Under the pieces are notes generated by a model. It did not search any database and was not told the origin of the DNA. It saw nothing but the letters and a program-made list of their open reading frames with translations. Source: Pararhodonellum marinum (GTDB lineage Bacteria; Bacteroidota; Bacteroidia; Cytophagales; Cyclobacteriaceae). Taken from it: a stretch of 64,000 nucleotides of DNA. A program made the position numbers and the translations under genes. Shown piece by piece: positions 1 through 7,656 of the stretch (its first letter is position 1; each line of letters starts with the position of its first letter). The stretch covers positions 310,001 through 374,000 of the forward strand of contig NZ_JACEFJ010000001.1 in NCBI RefSeq assembly GCF_015354735.1, given 5' to 3'.

Positions 1-896
1 GAGATTCTTGGCAGTGGTTCAGGATTTTCAAGATCTGCCAAAGTATCGCCAATCTCAAAATCCTCAATGCCGGTAACCGCACAGATGTCTCCGGCAGTTA
101 CTTCAGTGACTTTATTTTTTCCCAAGCCTTCGAAGACATGGAGTTCTTTGATTTTTACTTTCTTGATGCTGCCATCAGCTTTGCAAAGAGAAACTTGGGC
201 ATTTTCCTTGATGACCCCTCTTTTTACACGTCCTATGGCAATACGTCCAACAAAATTGGAGTAATCCAAAGAAGTGATCTGCATCTGCAAGGTTCCTGTA
301 TCGATTTTCGGTTCAGGAATATGGGCGATGATGGCATCCAACAGGGGAAGGATGGAGTCGGTAGGGTTTTGCCAGTCCGGGCCCATCCAGTTGTTTTTCG
401 CCGAGCCATACAAGGTCTGAAAGTCCAGTTGTTCTTCTGTGGCATCCAAATTGAACATCAGGTCAAATACCGCCTCATGGACTTCATCCGGGCGACAGTT
501 GGGTTTGTCTACCTTGTTGACCACCACGATAGGGGTAAGGCCAAGGGCCAAAGCTTTGCCCAGAACAAATCTTGTCTGAGGCATAGGACCTTCGAAGGCA
601 TCGACCAAAAGGATCACCCCATCGGCCATTTTCAATACCCTTTCCACTTCACCACCGAAGTCGGCGTGACCCGGGGTGTCTATGATGTTGATTTTGGTAT
701 CTTTATATCTTACGGACACATTTTTGGAAAGGATGGTGATTCCTCTTTCTCTTTCCAAGTCGTTGTTATCCAGGATCAAATCGTCAAACTGTTGGTTTTC
801 CCGAAAGATTTTGGAGACATGAATGATTTTGTCCACCAGGGTGGTTTTACCATGGTCAACGTGTGCGATGATCGCGATATTCCGAATACTTTGCAT
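1..896 (-). CDS. typA: Translational GTPase TypA/BipA (N-terminal part; runs off the window)
   Basis: Ribosome-associated GTPase of the EF-G/LepA class, acting in ribosome assembly and stress or cold adaptation. About 298 of the usual ~600 residues are present: start codon at 894-896, and the frame stays open to base 1. Visible motifs are the P-loop AHVDHGKTT near residues 11-19, ERERGITI (switch I/G2) near 48-55, DTPGHADFGG (G3) near 74, and NKVDKP (G4) near 128. These are followed by the start of the beta-barrel domain 2 (GRIAIGRVKRG). The ERERGITI-LSKN stretch and the short insert after G4 fit TypA rather than EF-Tu, EF-G or LepA. The C-terminal half, which would hold the TypA-specific domain, lies outside the window. 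The identification is firm; only completeness cannot be judged. Confidence 0.95.
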   Translation of the reverse strand, partial: MQSIRNIAIIAHVDHGKTTLVDKIIHVSKIFRENQQFDDLILDNNDLERERGITILSKNVSVRYKDTKINIIDTPGHADFGGEVERVLKMADGVILLVDAFEGPMPQTRFVLGKALALGLTPIVVVNKVDKPNCRPDEVHEAVFDLMFNLDATEEQLDFQTLYGSAKNNWMGPDWQNPTDSILPLLDAIIAHIPEPKIDTGTLQMQITSLDYSNFVGRIAIGRVKRGVIKENAQVSLCKADGSIKKVKIKELHVFEGLGKNKVTEVTAGDICAVTGIEDFEIGDTLADLENPEPLPRI

Positions 897-1160
897 TGTA
901 AAATTGAATTAAGGTGCAAAGGTAGTAAGAAAATTTGGTATCAAGTTGATGCACTTGAAAAGTCTCATACATTTAATGGTTTCTTTATATTAAAAAACTG
1001 TATGGATTATATTTTATTCATTGGCCTATAGTATATGGCAAATCGGTTTTTCCTCATGCTGTTTATTCCATTACCACTATTCGTGTTAAGTTACTTCAGT
1101 TCCTCGCACTTCAACTAAAATGGCCTAGAATTTTTCCATTATCATATAATTCAAAAAAAA

Positions 1161-1988
1161 TTACCTTAAGACCATCTCCACCCTTCTGTTCTTGCTTTTG
1201 CCCTCTTCGGTAGCATTAGTAGAAACAGGTGAAAGTGGACCAATTCCTTTGGCGTCCATGTTTTGAGAAGGTACTTTATAGATAGTTGTTAATGCATTCA
1301 TTACAGCTTTTGCCCTTTCTTCAGAGAGTCTTTGGTTATGCTCAAAGGAACCGGTGTTATCTGTATGCCCTACGATATGAACCTTTCCCTTTGGGTTGGC
1401 AATCAGGTATTTGGCCATTTGCTCCAGCGTTTCTTTGGATTCTGGCTTGATGTCTGCTTTGTCTGTATCGAAGTAAATACCATAAAAAGCGGCCTTTCCG
1501 TAGGCCTTAATTTCACGGTCTATGTCCTCTGCATTAAGCACAATGTATTGGTTCATGCTTTCTTCCCTTACACAGGTTACAGAAAAGGTGCCACTTTGGT
1601 CGCTATTTACCAAAATCCACCATTCTTCCCCAGCAGTTTTGAGATGTAGAAATGCATTTGATTTGGATTCATTTACCATCCTGCCACCTTTAGCAGTGAC
1701 TGACTGAATGTAATTCTGAAAAATCATGGCATTGGAGGGTCTTTTTTCCCAATCACCGTCAAAATTATAAAAAGTTTTCAGAAAATAACCTGCCTGTTCG
1801 TATTGAATCCAATCACCATTTTTGTCCATGAAATCGACTTTAAGTACCTCGTATTCTTTCTCTTCACAAGCGGAGACGCTGTGTTGGGGAAGGATGTTAA
1901 AGAGTGGGTGGGGATTGCAGGGACTTTGCGCAAAGGCAGTAATCGAAAACCCAATAAAAATGGATAATAGTGCCCAAATGTATCTCAT
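1161..1988 (-). CDS. OmpA-family peptidoglycan-binding protein
   Basis: Exported protein of 275 residues. The ATG at 1988 is preferred over an in-frame TTG two codons upstream because it starts directly with a signal peptide (MRYIWALLSIFIGF, cleavage after AFAQ). Residues ~25-160 are a Cys-containing region with no domain I recognise. The last ~110 residues are an OmpA C-terminal domain: FDTDKADIKPES at its start, then IVGHTDNTG and NQRLSEERA, which carry the Asp and Arg that bind diaminopimelate in peptidoglycan. The ending KNRRVEMVL is typical of the family. It probably tethers an outer-membrane or periplasmic component to the cell wall. It is monocistronic, with ~260 bp to typA and ~330 bp upstream. 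The domain call is secure; the specific role is unknown. Confidence 0.85.
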   Translation of the reverse strand: MRYIWALLSIFIGFSITAFAQSPCNPHPLFNILPQHSVSACEEKEYEVLKVDFMDKNGDWIQYEQAGYFLKTFYNFDGDWEKRPSNAMIFQNYIQSVTAKGGRMVNESKSNAFLHLKTAGEEWWILVNSDQSGTFSVTCVREESMNQYIVLNAEDIDREIKAYGKAAFYGIYFDTDKADIKPESKETLEQMAKYLIANPKGKVHIVGHTDNTGSFEHNQRLSEERAKAVMNALTTIYKVPSQNMDAKGIGPLSPVSTNATEEGKSKNRRVEMVLR

Positions 1989-2321
1989 AAACAAGGTAGT
2001 TTAGTTTTACATTATTTGGTGCCGAATTTACTGAAATTAAGAGATTAATAATTGGTTTTTTTTAGAAAAAAGGGTTGCTGAATAATTTGTTTTTAAGGTG
2101 TCCATTTGGATTGCATATTTTTTTCGTCTAACAAGGGACTTTGGAGATGGTTGGTTCCAAGGACCCGTAGCTTAAATGACGGTAATAAAACGGTCATGCC
2201 GCTGACACTTTTTGATGGAAAGATGACTCGATCCATATGAATTAACAAATCATTTTGGCATTTTACAAATAATCTGTTGGGTGAGGTACTGTGGGTATAG
2301 CCGATTAAAAACTCAGAACAT
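1989..2321. other. Intergenic stretch without a convincing gene
   Basis: Lies downstream of the PadR-linked membrane gene (2322-3014) and upstream of the OmpA-family gene, both leftward. The first ~110 bases are AT-rich and presumably hold the promoter of the OmpA-family gene. An 80-codon leftward open frame (2093-2335) overlaps the upstream gene's 3' end, but it has no signal peptide, no recognisable motif and an unnatural composition, so it is not called. Confidence 0.5.
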
Positions 2322-3014
2322 CTAAGACTCCCCATAAACTTTGATCAAATCCTCAGTATCCGCAATACTTCTATCCAATACGCTGGGCAGAATAAAAATA
2401 CTGACAAAGAGTAAAGCAATCGAAACGAGTAATCCACCAATCAAGATCTGGGTAAAAAGACTGTCCTGCGAACCTTCCTGTCTGTAAAAAAATGAATAAC
2501 CCTGCATACAGACTATTATCCCGAAATTGGTGATTTGAAAGACACTGTTGGAGGACATGTAGGAAGCATATTTTCTGTATTTTTTGTGTTTGCCCCAATA
2601 CCGCATTACCACCCAGGCAAATGAAATGAGTAAGCATACCATAACCATGAGCAGCCATGCCCTTGAATCCCGAAGCAAAATCGAGGATTGAAAAAAAAGA
2701 TACAAAAGACCGATGGGAAAGATGATTTTGTAGCTAGTAAACAGCTGCTTTAGCTCTTGCCAATAATATCCCCACAGCCTCTTTTGGATCATTTTTTTAT
2801 ATGACTCCTCCAATTCTGAAAACCCAAAAATCCCAAAAGAAGCGTGCACTTTTTGAAAAGCTTCAGGCAAACTCAGCTTTGGATTTTCTTCTATTAAATC
2901 TTCCACCTTACAGGCCACATGGTCCAGGATCTCATACTGCACATCAATTTCGCGATAGCCTTTGTAGGAAATGAAATTTTTGAGTTGCTCGATTTGGTCT
3001 TTGGAGAGTTTCAT
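2322..3014 (-). CDS. PadR-linked HAAS-like membrane protein, copy 1
   Basis: Integral membrane protein of 230 residues. Residues 1-~65 form a helical domain (MKLSKDQIEQL, then DVQYEILDHVACKVED) that recurs at the N-terminus of the next two genes and of the decayed copy. Residues ~85-215 hold four or five hydrophobic segments. This layout, a short helical domain with a conserved E[IV]LDH motif followed by membrane helices and encoded beside a PadR regulator, resembles the HAAS/DUF1700-type membrane proteins of PadR systems. The molecular function of those proteins is unknown; a signalling or envelope-stress role is inference. It is last in a leftward run. Its ATG overlaps the stop of the preceding gene by four bases (3011-3014, ATGA), implying translational coupling. 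Confidence 0.7.
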   Translation of the reverse strand: MKLSKDQIEQLKNFISYKGYREIDVQYEILDHVACKVEDLIEENPKLSLPEAFQKVHASFGIFGFSELEESYKKMIQKRLWGYYWQELKQLFTSYKIIFPIGLLYLFFQSSILLRDSRAWLLMVMVCLLISFAWVVMRYWGKHKKYRKYASYMSSNSVFQITNFGIIVCMQGYSFFYRQEGSQDSLFTQILIGGLLVSIALLFVSIFILPSVLDRSIADTEDLIKVYGES

Positions 3015-3679
3015 GATTTGATAAGCTTAAAAGTACGGAGGTTGATGCAACCATAAAGAGATAGTGCATAAATATTCAAAATAGTAGTATAGCAGATCAT
3101 CAATACCATTGCCCAGCTTTCAAAACCGTGGATGTTCAGAAAGGTGGCAGTAACCATGAAAAACGCGTTGAGGAAATTGAAGATCAACACATACCTTCCC
3201 AATGCAGCTTGAAGGATTACATTTTTTGGCCTATGGTTTTTTGGATCACGGGAAAAAGAAATTGAATTGCCTGAATGGTAAAGTAAAGCCACCAAGATGC
3301 CCACTACCGGTAGAATAGAGAAAACCAACATGACATCTAAACTGATGAATTGATAAACCATCACAAGAAAAAAAGTGTAAGTAAAAATCCCCAGTACCTT
3401 CCACCAATCCAATTTCCAAATTTTAAGTGCTGCAAGTTGAGAGTTTTGTATTTGATGGCTGACAGAACTGAGGAGCTCTTTCTCCATTCCCCTCACCACT
3501 GACCAGGCAAATTCATTATCCAATGCTTCTACTTTACTGGCAAATTCTTCAGGAGCAACCTGTTCCAATGCAGTGACGTAATGGTCCAATAGCTCATCAT
3601 AGATTTCTTGATAAGCAATCAAGCGCAGATTTAGCCGGGTTTTGATGCTTTGAATTTCGTTTTCAGATAGCGTTCTCAT
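3011..3679 (-). CDS. PadR-linked HAAS-like membrane protein, copy 2
   Basis: Second member of the paralogous run, 222 residues. The N-terminal helical domain reads RTLSENEIQSIK, then AYQEIYDELLDHYVTALEQ; ELLDH matches the motif of its neighbours. Four hydrophobic segments follow between residues ~100 and 215. Sequence between paralogs has diverged strongly outside the N-terminal domain, while length and membrane layout are kept. It starts 11 bp after copy 3 ends and overlaps copy 1 by ATGA, so copies 3, 2 and 1 are surely one transcript. Function is unknown. An alternative is a set of unrelated membrane proteins sharing a regulatory domain. Confidence 0.7.
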   Translation of the reverse strand: MRTLSENEIQSIKTRLNLRLIAYQEIYDELLDHYVTALEQVAPEEFASKVEALDNEFAWSVVRGMEKELLSSVSHQIQNSQLAALKIWKLDWWKVLGIFTYTFFLVMVYQFISLDVMLVFSILPVVGILVALLYHSGNSISFSRDPKNHRPKNVILQAALGRYVLIFNFLNAFFMVTATFLNIHGFESWAMVLMICYTTILNIYALSLYGCINLRTFKLIKS

Positions 3680-3690
3680 GACAATTGTTG

Positions 3691-4401
3691 TTAGCTAAGT
3701 TGAGAATTTGAAAGGTTGATTTTAGCTTGGGATCTTACAATCATCATTAGTAGAAAAATCCACACACCGATAACGGTAGCATAGAGATATGGAGGTTGGA
3801 ATACTGTACTTGAGTCATTTTCATGACCTCCTTCCATTAGGTAAATAAAAAGTAGAGGAATAAAGACCATTATGAAACAGACTAAATGCAATATGGCAAA
3901 GCCTTTAGGGGTAGCTGCTTTGGTGTGGGCAAAAATAGGTTTCTTATCGATAAGACGATAGTGGTGCATTTTTTCATTGTTGGGGTAGTATTTTGCGATT
4001 AGCCAGTTTTCAATTGTGAAAGATAAAATTATGATGCTGTTCAATAAATGAATTAGTACACCAGTCTTTGGAACATAAATAGACAGCATTAAGACAAGCC
4101 CGAGCACCAATAAAGGGATCCAAATTTTTCTTATAGAAAATAGAGAAAAAAATTCTTCTTTGAATTTTGAGGGGTATTCTGCTCTTAGATTTTGAAGGTA
4201 TCTTCCGGCAATGTGTCTGCAATATTTATCCGTAAATGTTTCATCCAGCTCTGCCAATACCTCCTCAAAAGACCTTTCTTTCTCTTTCTCCAAGGCTGTC
4301 TGATAATGATCCAATACCTCATCCCTCACCTCAATGTAGGGGATATGCTTTCCATTGATATGGTAATGCAATTTTTTGATTTGGTCGAAGGAAAGATTCA
4401 T
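3691..4401 (-). CDS. PadR-linked HAAS-like membrane protein, copy 3
   Basis: Membrane protein of 236 residues with the shared N-terminal domain (MNLSFDQIKKLHYHI, then IEVRDEVLDHYQTALEK) and about four to five hydrophobic segments between residues ~95 and 225. DEVLDH is the conserved motif. Its ATG (4399-4401) overlaps the TGA (4398-4400) closing the reading frame of the decayed upstream copy, the same ATGA junction as between copies 2 and 1. That shows the run once had at least four coupled genes. Regulation is presumably by the PadR protein at 5461-5805. Function is not known. Confidence 0.7.
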   Translation of the reverse strand: MNLSFDQIKKLHYHINGKHIPYIEVRDEVLDHYQTALEKEKERSFEEVLAELDETFTDKYCRHIAGRYLQNLRAEYPSKFKEEFFSLFSIRKIWIPLLVLGLVLMLSIYVPKTGVLIHLLNSIIILSFTIENWLIAKYYPNNEKMHHYRLIDKKPIFAHTKAATPKGFAILHLVCFIMVFIPLLFIYLMEGGHENDSSTVFQPPYLYATVIGVWIFLLMMIVRSQAKINLSNSQLS

Positions 4402-4708
4402 GAGTTTGCGAGTTTCATTTTATCATAAGTTTTGCCGACCATTTTTACCCCGATGATCAATTGTCCAATAAAAATGGCCATAAACAGGGGCACGAAGGTG
4501 GATGTTGAGCAAAACCTGTTTATGGAACTTTCCAAGATTGAGCATTGAAGGCTGCTTTTCTACAGCCACTTGAAATGAAATCTTGTTTTTTTTCATTTTC
4601 GATAGAGGAAGCCAAATGATCGACCAATTCTGAACGGATTTCCTTATAATTGATGCTCAATTTGATTGATTTGTTCATCTCTTCGATCTGGGGCCTATTG
4701 AGTTTCAT
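4398..4708 (-). pseudogene. Decayed fourth copy of the PadR-linked membrane protein family
   Basis: From the ATG at 4708 the first ~45 codons match the family's N-terminal domain (MKLNRPQIEEMNKSI, then YKEIRSELVDHLASSIE; ELVDH is the shared motif). The frame closes at 4520 without any membrane helices. In a different frame, the bases just before copy 3 encode a single hydrophobic helix and basic tail (VPLFMAIFIGQLIIG, ending KMKLANS). This looks like the family's C-terminus and ends in a TGA overlapping the ATG of copy 3. Head and tail are only ~310 bp apart instead of ~690 and are out of frame (311 bases). The simplest reading is an internal deletion of ~400 bp with a frameshift. The head fragment could still be translated. 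Confidence 0.65.
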
Positions 4709-4826
4709 ACCAATGATGATTTAGAATTGATTTTCCAGACTTCCATTAGGATTTCTGCATAAGAAATCTCTTTCCATATAAGGGTCTTTCGGATCTCTTG
4801 GGATTTTATGTTGGTTAGTTGGCGTG

Positions 4827-5174
4827 TCACGGTAATGCCTTTATACTTTCGGGGGTGAGGATTATTAAGGAATGCTTGCTGATTAGTGATTCAATTAAAT
4901 CCCAGTTTTTTCTGAAAAAAGCCCTCAATTCTCGGATTCTTAGGTTTCCTAGTTTAACAAGAATTAGCTTAGGGGGCTTTTTAAATAATACAAATGTGTC
5001 ATAAAAGTCTGAATCTTTTGTGATAAGAATGCAATTATTCTTGTAGCAGTATTCATTAATTTCACCGTCAGTTGTGGATGTTCCTAGAGGGAAAGAAGTA
5101 ACATGTTCTACCCAGTGACCGATCAGATCATCCGCAAGAGACGGAGGGATGTTTGCATCCAATAAGAACTTCAT
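4827..5174 (-). CDS. DUF5615-type PIN-like protein (putative toxin)
   Basis: Protein of 115 residues with the hallmarks of DUF5615 PIN-like proteins. It begins KFLLDANIPPSLADDL, in which the Asp of LLDAN is the first PIN acidic residue, and contains ILITKDSDFYD near residues 50-60 with the second conserved Asp pair. PIN-fold proteins of this kind are predicted metal-dependent RNases. It overlaps the upstream DUF433 gene by one base of an ATGA-type junction, the usual arrangement for an antitoxin-toxin pair. The call as a toxin follows from family and gene order only. The pair sits inside the PadR/membrane protein block, between padR and its presumed targets. Confidence 0.8.
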   Translation of the reverse strand: MKFLLDANIPPSLADDLIGHWVEHVTSFPLGTSTTDGEINEYCYKNNCILITKDSDFYDTFVLFKKPPKLILVKLGNLRIRELRAFFRKNWDLIESLISKHSLIILTPESIKALP

Positions 5175-5404
5175 TATGCACTAATTCTAAAATCTTTCGT
5201 ATTTACCATTTGAGCAGCATAAGCTAAACAGGCCAAGATGTCTTCTTTTTCAAGGTCTATGAATTCTTTCAATAAATCCTCAACAGTATCGCCTCCAGCG
5301 AGGTACTCTAGGATAAAGCTAACAGCATATCGTGTATTCCTGATTGTCGGTTTTCCATGGGCGACATCAGGATTGATCGTGATTCTGGTAATTAAATTTT
5401 TCAT
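5174..5404 (-). CDS. DUF433 protein (putative VapB-like antitoxin)
   Basis: Protein of 76 residues matching the DUF433 family: RITINPDVAHGKPTIRNTR, then VSFILEYLAGGDTVEDLL and DILACLAYAA. DUF433 has a helix-turn-helix-like core and is repeatedly found upstream of DUF5615 PIN-like genes as the presumed antitoxin. It begins ~56 bp after padR and is followed immediately by the DUF5615 gene. No separate promoter is obvious in the short gap. That gap instead contains a hairpin AAACCT-CAA-AGGTTT (5441-5455) that could terminate padR transcription. Confidence 0.8.
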   Translation of the reverse strand: MKNLITRITINPDVAHGKPTIRNTRYAVSFILEYLAGGDTVEDLLKEFIDLEKEDILACLAYAAQMVNTKDFRISA

Positions 5405-5440
5405 AGTTTTTTATATGAATTTGGTTTGTTCTGTACTCCC

Positions 5441-5455
5441 AAAACCTCAAAGGTT
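5441..5455. repeat. AAACCT-CAA-AGGTTT palindrome
   Basis: Perfect 6-bp inverted repeat with a 3-base spacer in the gap between padR and the DUF433 gene. A near-identical copy (AAACCT-TTG-AGGTCT) lies at 5889-5903 in the padR upstream region, and two related hairpins are at 46090-46121. Palindromes of this type are scattered between genes in many Bacteroidota genomes. It may act as a weak terminator of padR. Confidence 0.5.
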
Positions 5456-5460
5456 TGACC

Positions 5461-5805
5461 TTAAGCCAACCCCGGTTTCCATTCAGGATCCAATATCCTT
5501 TGCAAATTACCAACAAAGCTTTGCAGCTCTGACATCTTGGCGCTGACTTCCTTGTGGCCGTTTTTGGTCAGGCTGTAGTATTTCCTTACCCGGTTATCCA
5601 CCTGTTGGATTTCAGTGGTCAACATACCTTCTGCTTCCAATTTATGCAGGGCAGGGTAGAGGGCACCTTCTGTAATTTTAATTTCCCCCTCGGTAAGTTC
5701 TTTTACCCTTTGGGTGATTTCATAGCCATACATTTTATCATTTTCCTCCAAGAGTTTGAGGATGATGGTCTGCAGGCTTCCTTTGATCAGGTTATTGTTT
5801 GACAT
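5461..5805 (-). CDS. PadR family transcriptional regulator
   Basis: Winged-helix regulator of 114 residues. It begins NLIKGSLQTIILKLLEE, then MYGYEITQRVKE and KITEGALYPALHKLEAEGML, which are the PadR winged-helix signature (GALYPAL), then a wing (RKYYSLTKNGHKE) and a short C-terminal dimerisation helix. This is the PadR subfamily-2 size. The ATG at 5805 is clear. PadR proteins usually repress their own gene and a neighbouring membrane-protein operon, which fits the leftward genes 2322-4708. An AT-rich dyad overlapping its promoter (5830-5852) is a candidate operator. Confidence 0.9.
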   Translation of the reverse strand: MSNNNLIKGSLQTIILKLLEENDKMYGYEITQRVKELTEGEIKITEGALYPALHKLEAEGMLTTEIQQVDNRVRKYYSLTKNGHKEVSAKMSELQSFVGNLQRILDPEWKPGLA

Positions 5806-5829
5806 GGTTGCTATGATACATCAGTAAGA

Positions 5830-5852
5830 CAAATATATAAAAAAATTATATA
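5830..5852 (-). promoter_or_regulatory. Candidate padR promoter -7 element and overlapping operator
   Basis: On the minus strand 5837-5830 reads TATATTTG, matching the Bacteroidota -7 consensus TAnnTTTG, 25 bp upstream of the padR ATG. Overlapping it, 5834-5852 is a perfect inverted repeat TATATAA-N5-TTATATA. PadR repressors commonly bind AT-rich dyads over their own promoter, so autorepression here is plausible. No -33 TTG is clear. Confidence 0.45.
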
Positions 5853-5972
5853 CATAAGAAAGTTGGGTATTATTTTAGATTTAAGATTAAACCTTTGAGG
5901 TCTTTTTTTGACCTCGTTTAGAATGAGGGAAGGGGAGTGTAAAAAAGCGAGAGATTAGAAAAATAGCCAAAG

Positions 5973-5992
5973 CCTGCCCCGAGTGGCGGGGA
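5973..5992. repeat. GC-rich 20-bp palindromic (REP-like) unit, single copy
   Basis: CCTGCCCCGAGTGGCGGGGA forms a CCCCG/CGGGG hairpin in otherwise AT-rich intergenic DNA between the divergent padR and the barrel gene at 6101. It matches in length and pattern the third unit of the tandem trio at 13013-13072. The rest of 5806-6100 shows only the padR promoter region, one AAACCT palindrome (5889-5903) and presumably the promoter of the rightward gene. Confidence 0.6.
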
Positions 5993-6100
5993 GCAAAAAA
6001 TTTAGATTCAATAAGTGATGTTTTTTTAATTTCTGATCCAGTAAAATAATCTAACCAATCTTTAGTTATAATAGCATGTTTTAATATAAACCTCCTGTTT

Positions 6101-7564
6101 ATGAAATTAAGGATTGGATTTACAGGATTGATGGTGATTGTTTTTATGACTTTAGCTAAAGCCCAAGGCAAATTTAGTTTGGAGTTGAAAGGAGGTCCTT
6201 CAAAGTCTTATTTGAATTTCGAGAATTCTGCATTTGAACCCGATTATCGATCTTATACCAAGTTAGCATGGCATGGGAGTTTAGCGGGTTATTATGGATT
6301 AGGAAATGATCTTGAGCTAGGGCTTCAATTGGATTTGGTCAAGAGGAATCATTGGAGGACTTTTGGCACTTACAATAATTTAAGTCCATTTACCTTTTTA
6401 GGGGAAAATGTCTTTCAGACTGGTTTGATGTTACGGAAGTCCTACCTCAATCCCAATCACCAAGGGTTTTATTGGCAAACTGGTCTCAGTGTAATTTTTC
6501 CTCCCGCACCTTTTAACCTGATAAGCAATGGAGAGGCTATTGACGGGATTGATACAGGACTGCTCAGAAGCAGATTAGGTCTTGGACTGAATGCTGAGGT
6601 AGGCTATAAAATTTTCAATCGGAGGGACAATTATTTCCTCATCGGTCTTAGGTACCAACAAGGCCTTTACCGAATGGAACATTACAATATCCCAATTTTT
6701 AATAGGGACGAACAAATGGCTGTTCATCAGGTAAAAAGCAATGGTTCATTTGCATCCACATTTTTGGGTTATGGGATCAATACGTCAAATTGGAGCAAGC
6801 ATAATAAGAAAATCCCCAAACGGTACTATAATCAAAATAAGATGATTAAAAATGAACTGGCCAATGCTGATGGTTTTTACCTGATGGCTTATGGAGGTTT
6901 TAGGATTAAAGATCCGATAACTCCAAGGCAGGACATTTATTTTAACAGCAGTGGGCAGTTCAGTACAGTTTTAGGGTATAAAATGGGCCGGTATTCCTTT
7001 GAGAGCGGTTATGGACAATTTTCTGCGGGCAATAATATCTCATTGGATTATGGGTCTTATCAGCCTTTTTGGACCGATTGGGTGGTTTATGGCATCAATA
7101 CACCTTTCGTTCCTTTGACTTTCAAGTATGATATTCCGATTTCCGAATTCGAGACTATTCGATTTGGGCCGAGTATTAGTTCTTACTTTTTGTTGAAAGA
7201 CAACACCCAACAGAACAATTACATCCATCGGACCACAAGTGGAGGAGTTATTTTTGAAGATGGCACTAGGATTGACCTGACAGGTGTGGTCAGGCCTTTG
7301 CCTATTGAAGTACGGAAGTATATGTTTTTCAATGCAGGGATGCACTTGGAGTTTCTTGTGTTTAATTCAAGTTTTATGAGTTTGAATGTTTCGAGGAATT
7401 TTGGGTCTCCTGTCATCAGCAGATTCGAAGCGGACTATCAGGTGGAAGCCACAAATATACAATTTGAGCAAGAGGCCACTTTAAATGGGTTTAGGTTCGA
7501 TTTTGGCTGGAAACTACCTTTGAATATCCTCAACAAACAGAAGAAATTAGCTTTGAAGACATAA
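6101..7564 (+). CDS. Outer-membrane beta-barrel-like protein with two repeated halves
   Basis: Exported protein of 487 residues with a signal peptide (LRIGFTGLMVIVFMTLA, cleavage after KAQ). Alternating aromatic and hydrophobic strands run throughout, as in small Bacteroidota outer-membrane barrels. Residues ~23-240 align by eye with the whole product of the gene at 8805: SLELKGGPSKSYLNFE against NIEVYGGPSYSYFNSE, IGLRYQQGLYRMEHYN against LGIRHQQGFNNFENLG, FLGYGINTSNW against FVGFGFNTDTW. After a Lys/Asn-rich linker (~240-255), a second ~230-residue half begins again with YLMAYGGFRIKD. It therefore looks like two barrels, or one enlarged barrel, made by duplication. No function is known. Codon use and composition match the neighbours. 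Confidence 0.65.
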   Translation: MKLRIGFTGLMVIVFMTLAKAQGKFSLELKGGPSKSYLNFENSAFEPDYRSYTKLAWHGSLAGYYGLGNDLELGLQLDLVKRNHWRTFGTYNNLSPFTFLGENVFQTGLMLRKSYLNPNHQGFYWQTGLSVIFPPAPFNLISNGEAIDGIDTGLLRSRLGLGLNAEVGYKIFNRRDNYFLIGLRYQQGLYRMEHYNIPIFNRDEQMAVHQVKSNGSFASTFLGYGINTSNWSKHNKKIPKRYYNQNKMIKNELANADGFYLMAYGGFRIKDPITPRQDIYFNSSGQFSTVLGYKMGRYSFESGYGQFSAGNNISLDYGSYQPFWTDWVVYGINTPFVPLTFKYDIPISEFETIRFGPSISSYFLLKDNTQQNNYIHRTTSGGVIFEDGTRIDLTGVVRPLPIEVRKYMFFNAGMHLEFLVFNSSFMSLNVSRNFGSPVISRFEADYQVEATNIQFEQEATLNGFRFDFGWKLPLNILNKQKKLALKT

Positions 7565-7656
7565 TAGTTGGCAGCATGCCCCAAATAAAAAATTTACCAA
7601 GTATTTGTAAATTAAACTAAATTAATTCTGAATTTTCGCACGCTTACACGTAGCGT

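Noticed and set aside
138-1031. Rightward 297-codon open frame
   Set aside because: It is the antisense shadow of typA, whose GTPase motifs on the other strand are unmistakable.
2093-2335. Leftward 80-codon open frame after the first PadR-linked membrane gene
   Set aside because: Overlaps the real gene's 3' end, with no motif, export signal or natural composition.
5887-6171. Leftward 94-codon frame between padR and the barrel gene
   Set aside because: Runs across a REP-like hairpin and into the signal peptide of the rightward gene; low-complexity composition and no family resemblance.
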